Source of the DNA: Haliotis asinina
Taxonomy: Eukaryota; Mollusca; Gastropoda; Lepetellida; Haliotidae
Direction of reading: 5' to 3'
Length of the DNA stretch: 64,000 bases
Assembly: GCF_037392515.1 (NCBI RefSeq)
Contig: NC_090287.1
Location: forward strand, 12,637,001 to 12,701,000
Shown here: piece by piece, positions 9,376-20,877 of the stretch
Layout: the number at the start of each line of letters is the position of its first letter
Position numbering within the stretch: position 1 is the stretch's first letter
Notes under the pieces: generated by a model
What the model was told of the DNA's origin: nothing
Databases searched by the model: none
What the model saw: only the letters and a program-made list of their open reading frames with translations
Program-made: the position numbers and the translations under genes

Positions 9376-10389
9376 CTCGTACTTCACCGTGAACTGAACA
9401 TCTGACGCATGGTACATGGTACTACAGTCTGATTGCAAAGAAAAGAGGATAAGCGGAATAGTTGGAACAGTGAAACAAATGCACGTGCGGTAAGTGATTA
9501 GGCTTAACTTAGACCGTCCCTGATCGTTCTCGCTGTTCCATTCAATATGCTTACCCCTCTGTAATGCAAACCAGTAATTGCGAATCTACGATTGTTTGTA
9601 AAACAACTTTTATCCTCAGTTTAATGAAATTCTGAGATTTATATGTTGATTTGGCAAGGTAAATTTATGAAGATTCTTCTTACGAAGGTGTTGTCTCGTC
9701 AAGAGTTTGGAGATAAGGTTTATTACACGGAGACTGGGGTGATTGTTGTGGTCATTCTTTCATGTTATAATTATTAACAGTTAATTTTTAAAATTAATTA
9801 AGATTATCATACACCTAGGTGGAACATAAAACGGCTTCATCTATGTTTTTCTTCCCTCTTTCTCCAGCATACAAATCTCCGCTTTATCTGTGGTATTATA
9901 CAGCTTTCAAACGGATATATTTCAAAGGAGATTATTGAAATAACAGTCAGTCCACCCAATTACTCTTCAGTTTTAGTCTCCAGACCTTGGTGGAATTGGG
10001 AATGTGGAAAGGTTAACAGTGCGAGAATAGGGACTTGTAACATCTTCCATGATCTCTGATTACTACTTAGATAGTTCAAAGAAATGTTTGAAAATAAGTT
10101 TTGCGTTAATATAATTTCACCCGAGCTTGAAGTAGAAATGTGAATGAGAGGCGAGAAAACACGGAATGTGTAAATTTTGTATTGGTTCCACTGGTGATTT
10201 TCATTTACGATTTCAGTTTGTCCATTGCCGTTGGCTCGACAAGTGATCAAGGAAAAGTTCTTAACTTATTTATAAATTAATCCGGTACTTTTATTGATTA
10301 ACTATTAAAATTTTCTTTCTTGAGTGTTTCAGTGGAAGATGTAGTCCAAGGGACCGGTTATCGGAGACGAAGAAACAGAGTAATACGCT

Positions 10390-10565
10390 CCCCTGTAACC
10401 ATAATAAAACCAAACGTGAAAGCAGGAGTGAACCCGTAGTGAAACCGAACCCATAGTAAAACCAAACGTGAAAACAGAAATGAACCAATAGCAAAACCAA
10501 ACGTGAAATGAACCCAGGACTGTGCCAAGAAGTGAACCCAGAAGTAAAACCGGAAGCGAAATTTC
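10390..10565. repeat. Degenerate tandem repeat
   Basis: Repeated motifs of the form AAACCAAACGTGAAA and GTGAACCC(A/G)TAG recur four or five times at irregular spacing of 25-50 bp. The minus-strand frames over it are repeat artefacts. Confidence 0.55.
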
Positions 10566-11689
10566 CATCTTGATATCAGTCCAGTCTAAGTAAACTTAGT
10601 CTCAGTGTTATTCGTTACACTCCACCACTGAGTCTAACAAACCCTAGTAGAAGGTCGTGTCAGGTAGCCTTTGAGCGACCCATGACCGTCCAGTCAAACG
10701 CAAGACGGTTTAACAGATTTAACCAATCAGACAACGTTTACTACTTGAGGGACTTACAAAATGTTCAGGTCACTGACACAGATCTATCCACACACACACA
10801 AAATCCGCATATAACTTACCATTAACTAATATCTCTACATTCGTAACTACTCGCCTCTTTCCGTAACCTGCAAGAAGGCGCCCCGAAATTGAAAACTATG
10901 GGTAGCTATAATTCAATATCTGATGTATTACATGACTCAGTTGTTGAGTATACCGGACGTCGAATGACCAAATCTCGGTTGTCAGATGCGTGCAGAAACT
11001 TACAAAACAGCACGGAGTTTGTTTTTTGAACGAAGCGGATCACTCTCCTTAAGCTAGGAAATTGTTAACTTAATTCAAGTGTTAAAACAAATACAGAAAT
11101 AGCTTAAATTTACTCAAGCATTTCTCAAGGGCGTTATTCAGAGCTGACACTCATTACACTGACCCTTCAGCAGACTCTTTTTGTTGATTCTGGGCTTGAT
11201 GTGAACCTCGCTCCATTTCATCCCTGTCGTGCTCGATAGTGAGGACAGGTACGGAGAAACAGAGGGCCAGGGGAGTACCGGAAAGTTCTGCTGTCTCAGA
11301 AAATCTGACCGAAATTATCTTGCTGATGTGTGAAGGTTCGCCTCTGTGTTGTACGGCTAATTTTCTTGCTTATTAAAACTGATTCCTGTTGTGCGTTGCC
11401 AACACGGCATATAGTATCGATATGCTTTTTGTTATTGTGTTTCCCGGCTACATAGCGTGCTGGATATCTTTAAAGGATCACAGAAAATAATTCTAGCATT
11501 AAAAAAAAATATCAGTATGTCAATGTAACTCGGGAAGCCGAACACAAAAGGCTTCAGTGTGAAACCAACCACACCTGTTGTAGAATTAATAAGTTAGGTC
11601 TGTGTACAAATCAATACAAATTGGTGTAAAGTGAGATTCTTGACAGGCATTTAGAAGTCGGTATTCTAATATAAGACAAAGTTTACGGA

Positions 11690-11768
11690 TGTCAAATTCT
11701 TCTTTATTGTTTACACAATGTTCCTGTGGTATTCCTTGCCCCTTCGTCGGGTGGTTGGTAATTAACAG
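11690..11768 (-). repeat. Diverged single relic of the hammerhead-like unit
   Basis: On the minus strand it reads CCCGACGAAGGGGCAAGG, then GGAACATTGTGTAAACAATA and AAGAAG. This parallels the 3' end of the array element at 6500-6560, including the AATAAAGAAG tail. A second partial copy (CCCCTTCGTCAGGTGG) lies at 12450-12484, beyond a decayed Tc1 transposase. Confidence 0.4.
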
Positions 11769-11879
11769 TTAAACAGGTCCTGCAATTTAATGGCAAAAAT
11801 AATAGGAACAGAAACAAATTGGAAAATATCATTCACGTTGCAGAAACAGTGGTCAAGTTTCAAAAGTTGGCATATTCTG

Positions 11880-12450
11880 GACATTCTATGTGAATATACT
11901 ATTTCTTCCACAGACTGGATACGTCAACGACGTCTCTCTTTAGGAATTCCTCCTTACTCCTATTGCAATACAATGGCTATTTGTCGAAGAGTCTGAGGCG
12001 TGTTTTGACAATGAGGTACTCGTCGATCGAATTCATCCCTTAGGTGTTCTATCGGGTTTAGATCTGGTGATCGGGAAGGTCATGGCAAGACATTGACGTT
12101 AGAATTGTCAAGGTATCGGACTGTGACACGTGCTATAGGTGACGTAGCGTTGTCATGCTGAAACATTTCCACGTGTCTGCCCATAATCGGAATATAATGA
12201 CTTCGTTGAGGTACCGATTTACTGTCACGTTCTCCTGAACCACTACCATCAGATTGTTCGCTGGATATCGCACTCCACACCAACACATTGCCTCTACCGA
12301 ATCTGTCGACCTATCGGATGTAGTTAGGAGCAAGACGTACATTTCTCTGAAGGGAAACACGCTGTGTCCCATCTCGCCCGTGAAGAAGAAATCGTGATTC
12401 ATCAATGGAACAGACTTGACTCCAGTTTCAGAACTCCACCGCAAGCGATT
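11880..12450 (-). pseudogene. Decayed Tc1-like transposase
   Basis: Minus-strand frames contain RHVEMFQHDNATSP (the second catalytic Asp region) and, just downstream, SRSPDLNPIEHLRDEF (the third catalytic Glu region). Both are typical of Tc1/mariner DDE transposases. The reading frame is interrupted: an in-frame stop lies between NVNVLP and PSRSPD, with shifts upstream. The N-terminal helix-turn-helix is not recognisable. Inverted ends could not be placed confidently. This is an old insertion in intron 1 of copy A. Confidence 0.65.
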
Positions 12451-13284
12451 TGCCCCTTCGTCAGGTGGATGCTAACTAACAGTTCCGGTCTCACTTATGA
12501 AGTCCACCCCGAAATAAATGAAGATAGTAATGTTAAAATGTTATGGGCCCAAACATGTGGTGTAGACTCTCTTTTTTGAATCGACCATCTTGCATTAGAA
12601 GATTGCAGACTACACTGCCCCCAAAAGCGTAAACATGTATTTATTGCAGAAATACACAGTTGCATATAGTTCAATGAAGAAATCTTAAGAGCAGGATGGA
12701 AAAAATAGCAACATTGTTTAACATTACATTTCATTGCCATGTTACGCGATATTGAGCTGCAATTGATGTGAGCTACAAAACATACCAGTTTATGTTTGAA
12801 GTTACAAAGTCAATCACGAGATCGTATGCATGTTGTTGTCATGAAAAGGTGACTTGGGAATATTGGACGAGACAAACCATTTTATAATTCAACGACTACA
12901 TGAAAAATATAATAACAATGTTTGACCACACGATTCCATTTTAGGTCTGCTTGCGGACGAACGTGTTACAGGTCGCCTATTCCAAATCAGCATCTGCAGA
13001 ATTTGAAACACTTAACTCCTTGTGCTAATAATTTCGAGGGTTTTCACCACAGCAAATATTTAATAATTTAAGTAGAATTGGAGGCGGCCCAGTTGTTTAA
13101 GACCCCTCACCTCGCTGCGTAGAGTTGCGTCTCTTTGGCTAGTCAGGAATCTGTCCTCGTGGGTTTTAACTACTGCTTCGCCAGATCATATTTTTAGGTT
13201 GGTCAGTCCTATAATTTTGTCAATTAGTTTCAAGTAAGAAATGTAGCTGCATCACTTCAGGCTTTTCTTCACCTTCAAGTAAGT

Positions 13285-13480
13285 GAGTGAGTTTAGCTTT
13301 ATGCCGCGCTCATCACTATTCCAGCTACATGGCGGCGGTTTGTAAATAATCTAATGTGGAAAAGATACTCCAGTGATCAACAGCATGAGCATCGATCTTC
13401 ACGATTGGGTTACGATAACATGATTGTTTATGCACGGAATACTCGCCATGTATAATACGATTCACTCGCCAAATAGATTT
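13285..13480 (-). repeat. R2 repeat
   Basis: Begins with GTGAGTGAGTTTAGCTTTAT and contains GCGGTTTGTAAATAATC and GATCAACAGCATGAGCATCG, the reverse of the R2 consensus. It is nearly full length. Confidence 0.7.
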
Positions 13481-14035
13481 ACAAGTGAATTATGACTACG
13501 AATTTGGGCTGTGATCCTCAATACCCACGATATATCACCGCTAGCATTGTATTTTATGTTACCGAATGTATAAGGCTGTTTGTTGTTTTTCGAGTCCAGA
13601 CAAGCCGCTGATTTCTTGTTATCCCCTGCAACGCGTTTTGCGGGGGTATTGAAATGGACTTCACCGTCCGTGTGTCAGTCCGCACGTTTGTCATTTTCAG
13701 AGCAGAACTCCTTGGCAACAAGTTTGACTTAAATTGTTGGCAGTTCACCATCCATATTTCTTCAAAAAAATTGGCATATATATAGGTCTGGTGGTGAACT
13801 TGAGCCTATGGTAGTTTGGAATTTCTGAACATTTTTTTTGCATGTTCATGGAACACGTTTGCCTTCAACTCACTTTGGTTGCAGAGCTCCTTTCTGGAGC
13901 AGAACTTAAATACTTTCAATATGTTCCTTCCCCTTTGCTATTTACACTGTAAAACATTTGACATAGTCATAACTAGCAGACATATTCATGAAGAGTATTT
14001 TGCAGTTAATTATCAATACCCTACTATGACAATAC

Positions 14036-14371
14036 CTGTGGTAAGCTATCGGCATTGACGTTAATCCATCCAGGTGCGTTGACTACCATTCCTGGTGTTG
14101 TAGTAGATGTTTCGTGGTTCAGCTCACACGAAGACGTATCTGTGTCGTAGTTGAAGGAGGTACAAATAACATCATACATGCACTGCATGGCACAATGGTA
14201 CTGGGTACGTGAGGACTTCATAACATAGGTGGAGCCCGACAGACGCTGCTTTTGGAACACACTGCCGGAAAGTCTCTCTGAGAGTTCGGTACATGCCATG
14301 GCTGCTTGAGTCACACTCAGAAACAAAACTACCACAACAGATACCACATTTATCATCGTTGACTTTGTCAC
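14036..14371 (-). CDS. Copy A exon 1: signal peptide and PAN/apple-like domain
   Basis: First coding exon of a predicted secreted protein of about 228 aa (exons 14036-14371, 7102-7180, 3752-4020). Residues 1-26 form a signal peptide (hydrophobic VVSVVVVLFLSVTQAAMA followed by Cys). The rest is a PAN/apple-like module with YHCAMQCMYDVICTSFNYD and CELN, where the C-x3-C, C-x-SFNYD and C-E-L-N elements match the PAN fold. The exon ends CTTACCACAG with a GTATTG donor in phase 0, fitting exon 2. The PAN-EGF-kringle order resembles extracellular recognition or adhesion proteins; the ligand is unknown. Diverged copies lie at 40.9-41.1 kb (decayed) and 63.1-63.4 kb (intact frame), so this is a tandem family. 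Confidence 0.75.
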
Positions 14372-15633
14372 TGCGTGGGCAACGGTTAAGCATTCGTAGA
14401 GTCAAAATCACCTCTTTGTATTAATTGCAAGAAAATGTCACAATGTTTCCAATTATGGTCCAGAAACACTGTACTGTTATCTTCTTAGTCAAAGCTGATA
14501 CCGCTAAGCATGTATTTTGTAAGGAACTCTCAACTGTCTCATCTTGCGTTTTCCAGCAGTAAATTGTTTTCATGAAGTTGTGACTGCGCAAGGTCCTGAT
14601 GAGCTTGCGTTGTAAAGAAACTTCGAACTACATCGATCTTTGAAGTTTCCTTGGATACCTCTTTTGTTAAAGACACGGCGAATGATGATCTCATTTCTTT
14701 CACAGTCACAGACTGGAGTATGTCATGCAGCCAACACAAAGCCAGGAGAACAAATGCTAATTTATGCAGTGGTAGTCTGTTCAATGACGGATCTATACGG
14801 TTATTTGTAATCATTGTGAAGTGAAGAGACGACGTCTTTGTTGGCGGATATCTACCATGACGTTTTTGTCATTCATATTTTGATCGGCGGGAAGCCTGGT
14901 TGCGTTCATTATTTCCAGCATCAAGTAACAAGTTATTTTGTTGTTGTTTTGTTTCATGTGAAACGGAATGCTTTTATGTTGTTAGGGAGACACATGAAAC
15001 AATCAACCCAGCTCATGAATGATTGACATTTAATGTTCTACTGTTCAATTCTCATAAACTTTCATGCGAGTGTAGAGACTTCACACAACCTATGCAGCAT
15101 TTAACATCACCGGTTTACACATTTGCTGAAAATGAATGCAGCTAAGTGTACTACGTTTTATGATAATTAATTTCAAGCAATTTCATTTCCAAACACATCA
15201 TTTTCGTATAATGAAGCAATTTCAAAGTTTACATGGCAAGATCCCGGTAACCCTGAGTACTTTCGCCACCAATGCCAGAGGATATCCAGTTCCATTGACC
15301 ACCAACAGGTAAAACCGTCAAATAGTAGGAAAAAGTCAAAACAGTAGTGAAAGGCAGTTATGGCACCCAGACGAATGAGCATGTCCTACTCTACTTCAAC
15401 ACTCTCATTCTGCACCATTTGACCAGAAAAGCAATTTCCTGTCTGTTTTCCAATACGTTAACAAAAGTCAGAACATGACAAGCCAGGGCTAATGAGTATG
15501 AACCATTAGAATGACAAGACATGTTTGTCGATGAAGCCGAAAATAATCTGACGGGCTGAAAAAACGGTACCATGGAATAAAAAACAATATCGTGCAATAA
15601 CAACAAAAGAAAGTGAGGCAATTCGAGAATAGT
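14372..15633. other. Region upstream of copy A
   Basis: The first few hundred bases upstream of the copy A start should include its promoter, but I see no clear TATA box. A minus-strand 91-codon frame at 14539-14814 has a hydrophobic stretch (LAFVLLALCWLHDIL), but it lacks supporting splice or family evidence. Nothing else is recognised up to the MITE at 15.63 kb. Confidence 0.4.
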
Positions 15634-15934
15634 AGACTCGGTCTCTTTACATACGAATTATTCGAAACGAGCATCCTTCCTATGGTATCTGACGTCGCAG
15701 TTCGTTATTCACACCTTTAATTAGTGTTACCTGGGACTCGTGGAGATTGCAAATCAGTTCGCTATAGCCATTAAGTACGTGATAGGGAATTTGTTTTTCA
15801 CGACTTTTTGATATGATAACATATTGTGGTTTATTCGGGACTTTTAAAACAGTTCGCTATATCTGTCACTTCGTTATATCCGTGTTCGTTATAAAAGTAT
15901 TCTACTGAAATTCGTATGTAATGAGGCCGAGTGT
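15634..15934. mobile_element. MITE with about 28-bp imperfect inverted ends
   Basis: The left end ACTCGGTCTCTTTACATACG and the reverse complement of the right end, CACTCGGCCTCATTACATACG, match. The interior carries repeats of GTTCGCTATA and TTCGTTATAT. No frame of useful length is present, so it is a non-autonomous DNA transposon. Confidence 0.55.
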
Positions 15935-16655
15935 GATATTTTATTTATTCTCCACGCCATACATGCACTAAATTGACAAAACAGCGTGTGTTTGGTTTTT
16001 GTAGTTTTATTGTTCAAACTGAAATCGGTTTCATAAAGAGGTTTGGAAAGAATTTTGTACTGCAGTACATTATTTGCATGACGTCACACTAATGACGTCA
16101 CCACGCCATTCTCGCCTGTCCTTAGTGTAATCTACACTAAACCTACACCATAGCACCCCGTTTCTTGGTTTGCAGTTGCTTATTACGTTATGTTTTTTCT
16201 ACCGATATGTCTAAGTTCGACTGAAAATTAAATAGCGACACGGTATCGAAAAGTTTACATTCCCACAATGCAAGCAGTAGACTGAATGAATTCAGGTATT
16301 TATTATGAATGAAAAAGTAGTTTTGTCACAACGAGACTGACCTGAGAGGTCATCGTAATATTTTGTCTACAAAATATATAGTTATGCCGAGGTGTTTTAT
16401 TTTGTAGGTATTGTTGCTACCTCAATTTCGAGTTACAATCAGAGGTCAGCATGGCCTTGCAGTCAGCTCCCTGGGGGGGTATATGAGCCTCGCCTCGGTC
16501 TGGCGCTCTCTTTTCAAAATTGTTACTATCTTGTGATCCATAGTAATATAATTCTGTATGTAAGGCAAAACTGCCTTTATTATTTGATTTGCATTAATTC
16601 CCATTTATGCATGTAATTTTCATACTTCCTTTATGCATGATGTAAGCATATATTA

Positions 16656-16817
16656 TGTAAGTTGCAACATTATTATATATCGTTTATGACCACACCCCTG
16701 CAAGCTCAGTCTCCTTTTTCTTGTATATACTTCTCACTTCTTGGAAGAAGGGGTGTGGTCACTATTCATTTCTTCTGGCAATAAACCCTTAAACTTTTCA
16801 TTGGTATTTTTTCTTAC
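16656..16817 (+). repeat. Possible short LTR relic
   Basis: The segment starts TGTAAG and ends CTTACA, carries an AATAAA before its end, and is followed within about 15 bp by TTGGTATCC, a primer-binding-like sequence. No retroelement proteins are recognisable downstream. If real, it is a fossil fragment. It could equally be a chance arrangement. Confidence 0.25.
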
Positions 16818-17534
16818 AACGAGGTTATAATTGGTATCCAGTCAAATCGTTAGAATCTCAGGTCAAGTCGTTACGACACAGGTCACGTCGGTGACATACG
16901 AGATTATTATGCAACAACGTTGACCACGTGGATAGAGATCACTCTTCCGTAAGCTCTGAACAGAGAGAAGAGGCTTTCATCCGAGAGGAGCACCCTCTGA
17001 CATTCACGTCGCTGCCAACGTCGAATAATCCTAGTCCACCGGTCTTCATCGACGATTTTCTGCTGTCAGCTGCTGTCCCAGATAAGGTCTGTACGCCTGG
17101 AATCCATAGGACCTCAGTTGTCTGTGAAGGGGCTTACACGTTGACCCAGGCCATGCGTCGCTGATTCGTCGCTGAGCTTTGCGTTAAAACATGCAAACGA
17201 TATTTGGAAAAAATGGTGAAAAAAATATATAACATGCCTTATTTCAAAGTGGAAAACTCACTGTTGCGTTTGGGCGTTGTGTTTGGGCGTTGTGTTTCCA
17301 TGTGATGGTGATTGCAGTTAAATTTGAAGTGTTTGGTGATTTCAGTTATAATGTTTCTTTAGTCCGTCATTTTGATTACGATAATAAAATTTACAGTGAA
17401 GTATTTCTGTTGCGCTCCGGTGCAGAGATTCTTTACAAGCAAAGATGAATACTTTATTTAACAAACTTCATGGATAATAACTTCAATATTACGTACGTGT
17501 GACGTTTTAACACATATGCTTGTACCGTTGTCAA

Positions 17535-18200
17535 GCAGGAATGGTGCGCTAGGTACGCTGCAGCACTGCCACTCAACTGTGTAACATTATCACACTGGGG
17601 TACGCTGCAACATTGTCAGTCAGCTGTGTAGCATCTTGACACTGGGGTACGCTGCAGTATAGCCCGTCAGCTATGTAGCATCTTGACGCAGGGGTACAGT
17701 GCAGTATTGCCAGTAAACTGTATAACATGTTGACACTGGGGTATATTCTTGTACCGTTATCAAGCAGGAATGGTGCGCTGGGTACGCTGCTGTATTGCCA
17801 GTCAACTGTGTAACATTATCACACTGGGGTGCGCTGGAGTATGGCCCGTCAGCTGTGTAGCATCTTGACACTGGGGTACGCTGCAGTATTGCCAGTAAAC
17901 TGTGTAACATGTTGACACTGGGGTATATTCTTGTACCGTTGTCAAGCAGGAATGGTGCGCTGGGTACGCTGCTGTATTGCCAGTCAACTGTGTAACATTA
18001 TCACACTGTGGTACGCTGGAGTATTGCCAGTCAACTGTGTAACATCTTGACACTGGGGTACGCTGGAGCATTGCCAGTGAACTGTGTAACATGTTGACTC
18101 TGGGGTGCGCTGCAGCATTGCCAATCAACTGTGTAACATTATCACACTGATGTACGCTGCAGTATTGCCAGTCAGCTGTGTAGCATCTTGACACTGGGGT
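17535..18200. repeat. 46-47 bp minisatellite derived from the kringle exon end, part 1
   Basis: About 14 copies of a unit close to GTACGCTGCAGTATTGCCAG plus TCAACTGTGTAACATCTTGACACTGG. Read on the minus strand, one frame of the unit gives QYCSVPQC. This matches the end of a kringle (WEYC-SVPQC), and the array abuts the damaged kringle exon at 18555. A longer spacer containing CTTGTACCGTTGTCAAGCAG interrupts it three times. The open frames across it arise from the repeat. Confidence 0.85.
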
Positions 18201-18369
18201 CACAGGGGCTTGTATCGCTTTGAAACGGCGTTCGAAAGACATATAGATGTATAGACCCTACCCTAGTACTATATAAAAGGGTCAACGTGTATTTTATATA
18301 GTACTAGGGTAGGGTCTATACATCTATATGTCTTTCGAACGCCGTTTCAAAGCGATACAAGCCCCTGTG
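18201..18369. mobile_element. Perfect palindromic hairpin (MITE) inside the minisatellite
   Basis: The two arms, each about 78 bp and beginning CACAGGGGCTTGTATCGCTT, are exact reverse complements around a spacer of about 13 bp (GGGTCAACGTGTA). The element interrupts the kringle-derived minisatellite. Arm identity implies recent insertion or ongoing arm correction. I found no certain target duplication. Confidence 0.8.
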
Positions 18370-18554
18370 TGTGTAACATCATCACACTGGGGTACGCTGC
18401 AGTATTGCCAATAAACTGTGTAACATGTTGACACTGAGGTTGGTTGCAGTGTTGCCAGCAAACTGTGTAACATGTTGACACTGAGGTTGGTTGCAGTATT
18501 GCCAGCAAATTGTGTAACATGATGACACTAGGGCTACGCTGCAGTATTCCCATA
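18370..18554. repeat. Kringle-derived minisatellite, part 2
   Basis: About four further units between the hairpin and the damaged kringle exon. Unit boundaries grade smoothly into the exon (GCTGCAGTATTCCCATAGC in the exon, GCTGCAGTATTGCCAGTAA in the array), which indicates the origin of the array. Confidence 0.8.
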
Positions 18555-18779
18555 GCACCATGGGATCAGTGGTATAACACCACGACATAGAATCGTTTGA
18601 CTCAATCAAGCACCTGTTGCCCGCCTCCTCCATACTGGTGACTGTTTGCATGTTGTTAGGCGAGTCAAACATATTAGAATATCCATGACGTGTGTGGAAA
18701 TCCCACCACTGACATGTCCGGCCGTACTTGGTAATGTTATGACGGCCCAAGCAAAGGGTTCCTGTCACGAAGCGCTCAC
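18555..18779 (-). pseudogene. Middle copy: damaged kringle exon
   Basis: Minus-strand sequence clearly homologous to the kringle exons of copies A and B: RTCQWWDFHT, NMQTVTSMEEAGNRC and SWCYTTDP are shared with copy A. The acceptor TTCTCCAG and the phase-1 entry are kept. The first kringle cysteine is replaced (ERF in place of KLC), a few codons are missing near it, and the end reads YCSVALV instead of YCSVPxC-stop, running on into the minisatellite. With two of six cysteines lost, the fold is unlikely to form. The matching exon 1 is probably the PAN relic at 40.9 kb. The Polinton and other insertions lie between them. Confidence 0.75.
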
Positions 18780-19187
18780 CTGGAGAACAAAAGTAAAGTT
18801 GAGCGTAAAGAAGATGACCCACGTTTCTTCATAAATGGTTACTTTACATGTATATGCCAGTAACATCGAAACGTCAAAGTGTATTTATGAAAAGGGTAAT
18901 ATGATATTTTTGGTTCAGGAGACAGGAGAATGATTAATGTTATTAGAGACTGCAATAGATAAACAGGAGAATGCTTAATGCTGTCAGAGACTGCAATAGA
19001 TAAATAAGGGAATGCTTAATGCTGTCAGAGACTAACATAGGTAAATAGGAGATTCATTAATGCTAAAACAGACTGCTGTAGAATACAGCACTGCTGTTAG
19101 ACTTGCAGTGCAGTGATGTCATAGCGTTGTGACGTCATCAAATTAATGACGTCATAGCATTGTGAGGACATTGTGCAAATTCTACTT

Positions 19188-20095
19188 AGGAGATAAACAT
19201 CATGTGTTGGCCAATTTCCGGGTGTTATTGAGTATTTGAAGCACGGGAATGCATTTGGAACCGACGGCGTGAGCCGGAGGTTTCAAATGAAATATTCCCG
19301 TGCTTCAAATACTCAATAACACCCGGAAATTGGCCAACACATGATGTTTATCGACATTGTAAACACAAAAGTAAACCAAAGGGTTTTAGTGTCTGCACTC
19401 GTTTACATCGAGTACGGGTACAGCAGTGAAGTGTCATCAGTAGACCGTTTCAGCTGGTTCCCATGGTAACGTCTGGAGTTGCTCATTTATGACGTCATTC
19501 TAACTTTACGTCACAATATGATTTGAATGTCGTCACCACTGTTGATGACGCAACAAAACAATTGATTACGTGTCAATACGCAGTGAATAGTCTTGCAGTT
19601 TCCGGGAATCTAATACCATTTGATCATGTTTTTCGACCAATCAGATTACAGAACACGGTGACTTTTGGTTTACAATGTCAAAACAATATCTCCAAAGAGA
19701 TAGCGTCTAATCCCACACAAGCGATATCTCCCGTGAAACACAGTTTTTGATGACAAAGAATTGTTCACTAACAATTTTGATTATTCAGTTATGAATATCA
19801 ATAACCGCTGGATCGCAGAACCTTGCTATCCTGACTAAGATTCTGCTGCGAATGGCATGTTTAATTGCTTGGAATTCATGTACTGTGAACGAGTGCAGAC
19901 AGTAAAAGCCTTTGGTTTACTTTTTTTGTTTACAATATCGATTAACATCCTGTGTTGGCCAATTTCCGGGTGTTATTGAGTATTTGAAGCACGGGAATAT
20001 TTCATTTGAAACCTTTGGCTGACGCCATTGGTTCCAAATGTATTCCCGTACTCAATAACACGCGGAAATTGGCCAACACAAAATGTTTATCTCCT
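19188..20095. mobile_element. 908-bp foldback DNA element with nested hairpins
   Basis: Starts AGGAGATAAACAT and ends ATGTTTATCTCCT. The inverted arms are about 250-270 bp. Each arm is itself a large hairpin, because TTGGCCAATTTCCGGGTGTT appears in both orientations within each arm. ACTT flanks both ends (19184-19187 and 20096-20099) as a likely 4-bp target duplication. The interior contains CRE-like TGACGTCA sites but no transposase, so it is non-autonomous. The family was not identified. Confidence 0.7.
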
Positions 20096-20877
20096 ACTTT
20101 AATTCTAACCAAGTGAATAGAATATTATAACGTGGCATACTACACTGGTTATATCCTTGCGGATGTTAGAGATAGGATGAGGCAAGATATGTATCTGAAA
20201 CACATTTAATTTAATGCTATATAGAGCTTAACTGCGTTATGTGAGTAAGTTATGATTTAAAGTCATATCTTCATTATTTCAGCCATATCGTGACTAAAAC
20301 TAGTTAAAAATTCATAATACAGACAATATAAAATGTAAAACCCTGTCAATGAAGGACAAACCGCGTCGAGGGCCGCCTCATATTACTGTAGTTGGTTTTT
20401 CGTGACATGGCAGGCAAGCCATTGTAATATGTAAGAATATGCGATCCTAAATTTCTTCTGAATAGTATATATCATAAGGACGAAAGAGGACGTACGGTTA
20501 TTACTCAAATTCAGTGTATAAGGTCGTGTAAATGTGAAAAATGTCTGCGCTGAAAACAAAATGGTAACACGACGTCGACTCTCGAAAGTTAAATGCAGTT
20601 TAGCATAAGTTCCCCTGCTGTTGTTTACAGTTTAAAAACCATTGCGGCTATCACAATTAGCAAAACAACTTAATTCCTTCAGTGAATGAATTTCTCGACT
20701 TTGCATGTGTCCCTAAAACTTAGGCTGTTTTGTCCAACGGCACAAAATCTGCACAGCCAGTCAACTTGCATAACTCTTGAATGGTCTTGTGCTACTCCAA
20801 ATGTTCCTTTGAACACAGTTCCAGGTAGCGTTACGCCTATTAAAGCAACATACCAACAACAATACCTTGTGCATTGT

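Larger units (their letters stand above)
7181..14035 (-). other. Copy A intron 1
   Basis: A large intron between the PAN exon (donor GTATTG) and the EGF-like exon. It holds R1 and R2 SINE copies, short tandem repeats, a decayed Tc1 transposase and a relic of the hammerhead-like unit. The remaining stretches (7181-8199, 8340-8680, 9376-10390, 10566-11690, 12500-13284, 13480-14035) show no coding or RNA features that I can support. Confidence 0.6.

Noticed and set aside
14539-14814. 91-codon frame with a hydrophobic stretch upstream of copy A
   Set aside because: One hydrophobic run alone does not support a signal-peptide gene. No splice sites, motif or repeat support were found, so it is not called as CDS.
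18201-18369. Palindrome as a transcription terminator or a replication origin
   Set aside because: The arms are far longer than a terminator needs, there is no T tract or gene end, and it interrupts a repeat. A MITE is the simpler reading.
17671-18822. Cys-rich minus-strand frames that look like repeated extracellular modules
   Set aside because: Outside the kringle exon remnant they are one 46-47 bp repeat read in successive frames, so the apparent modules are an artefact.
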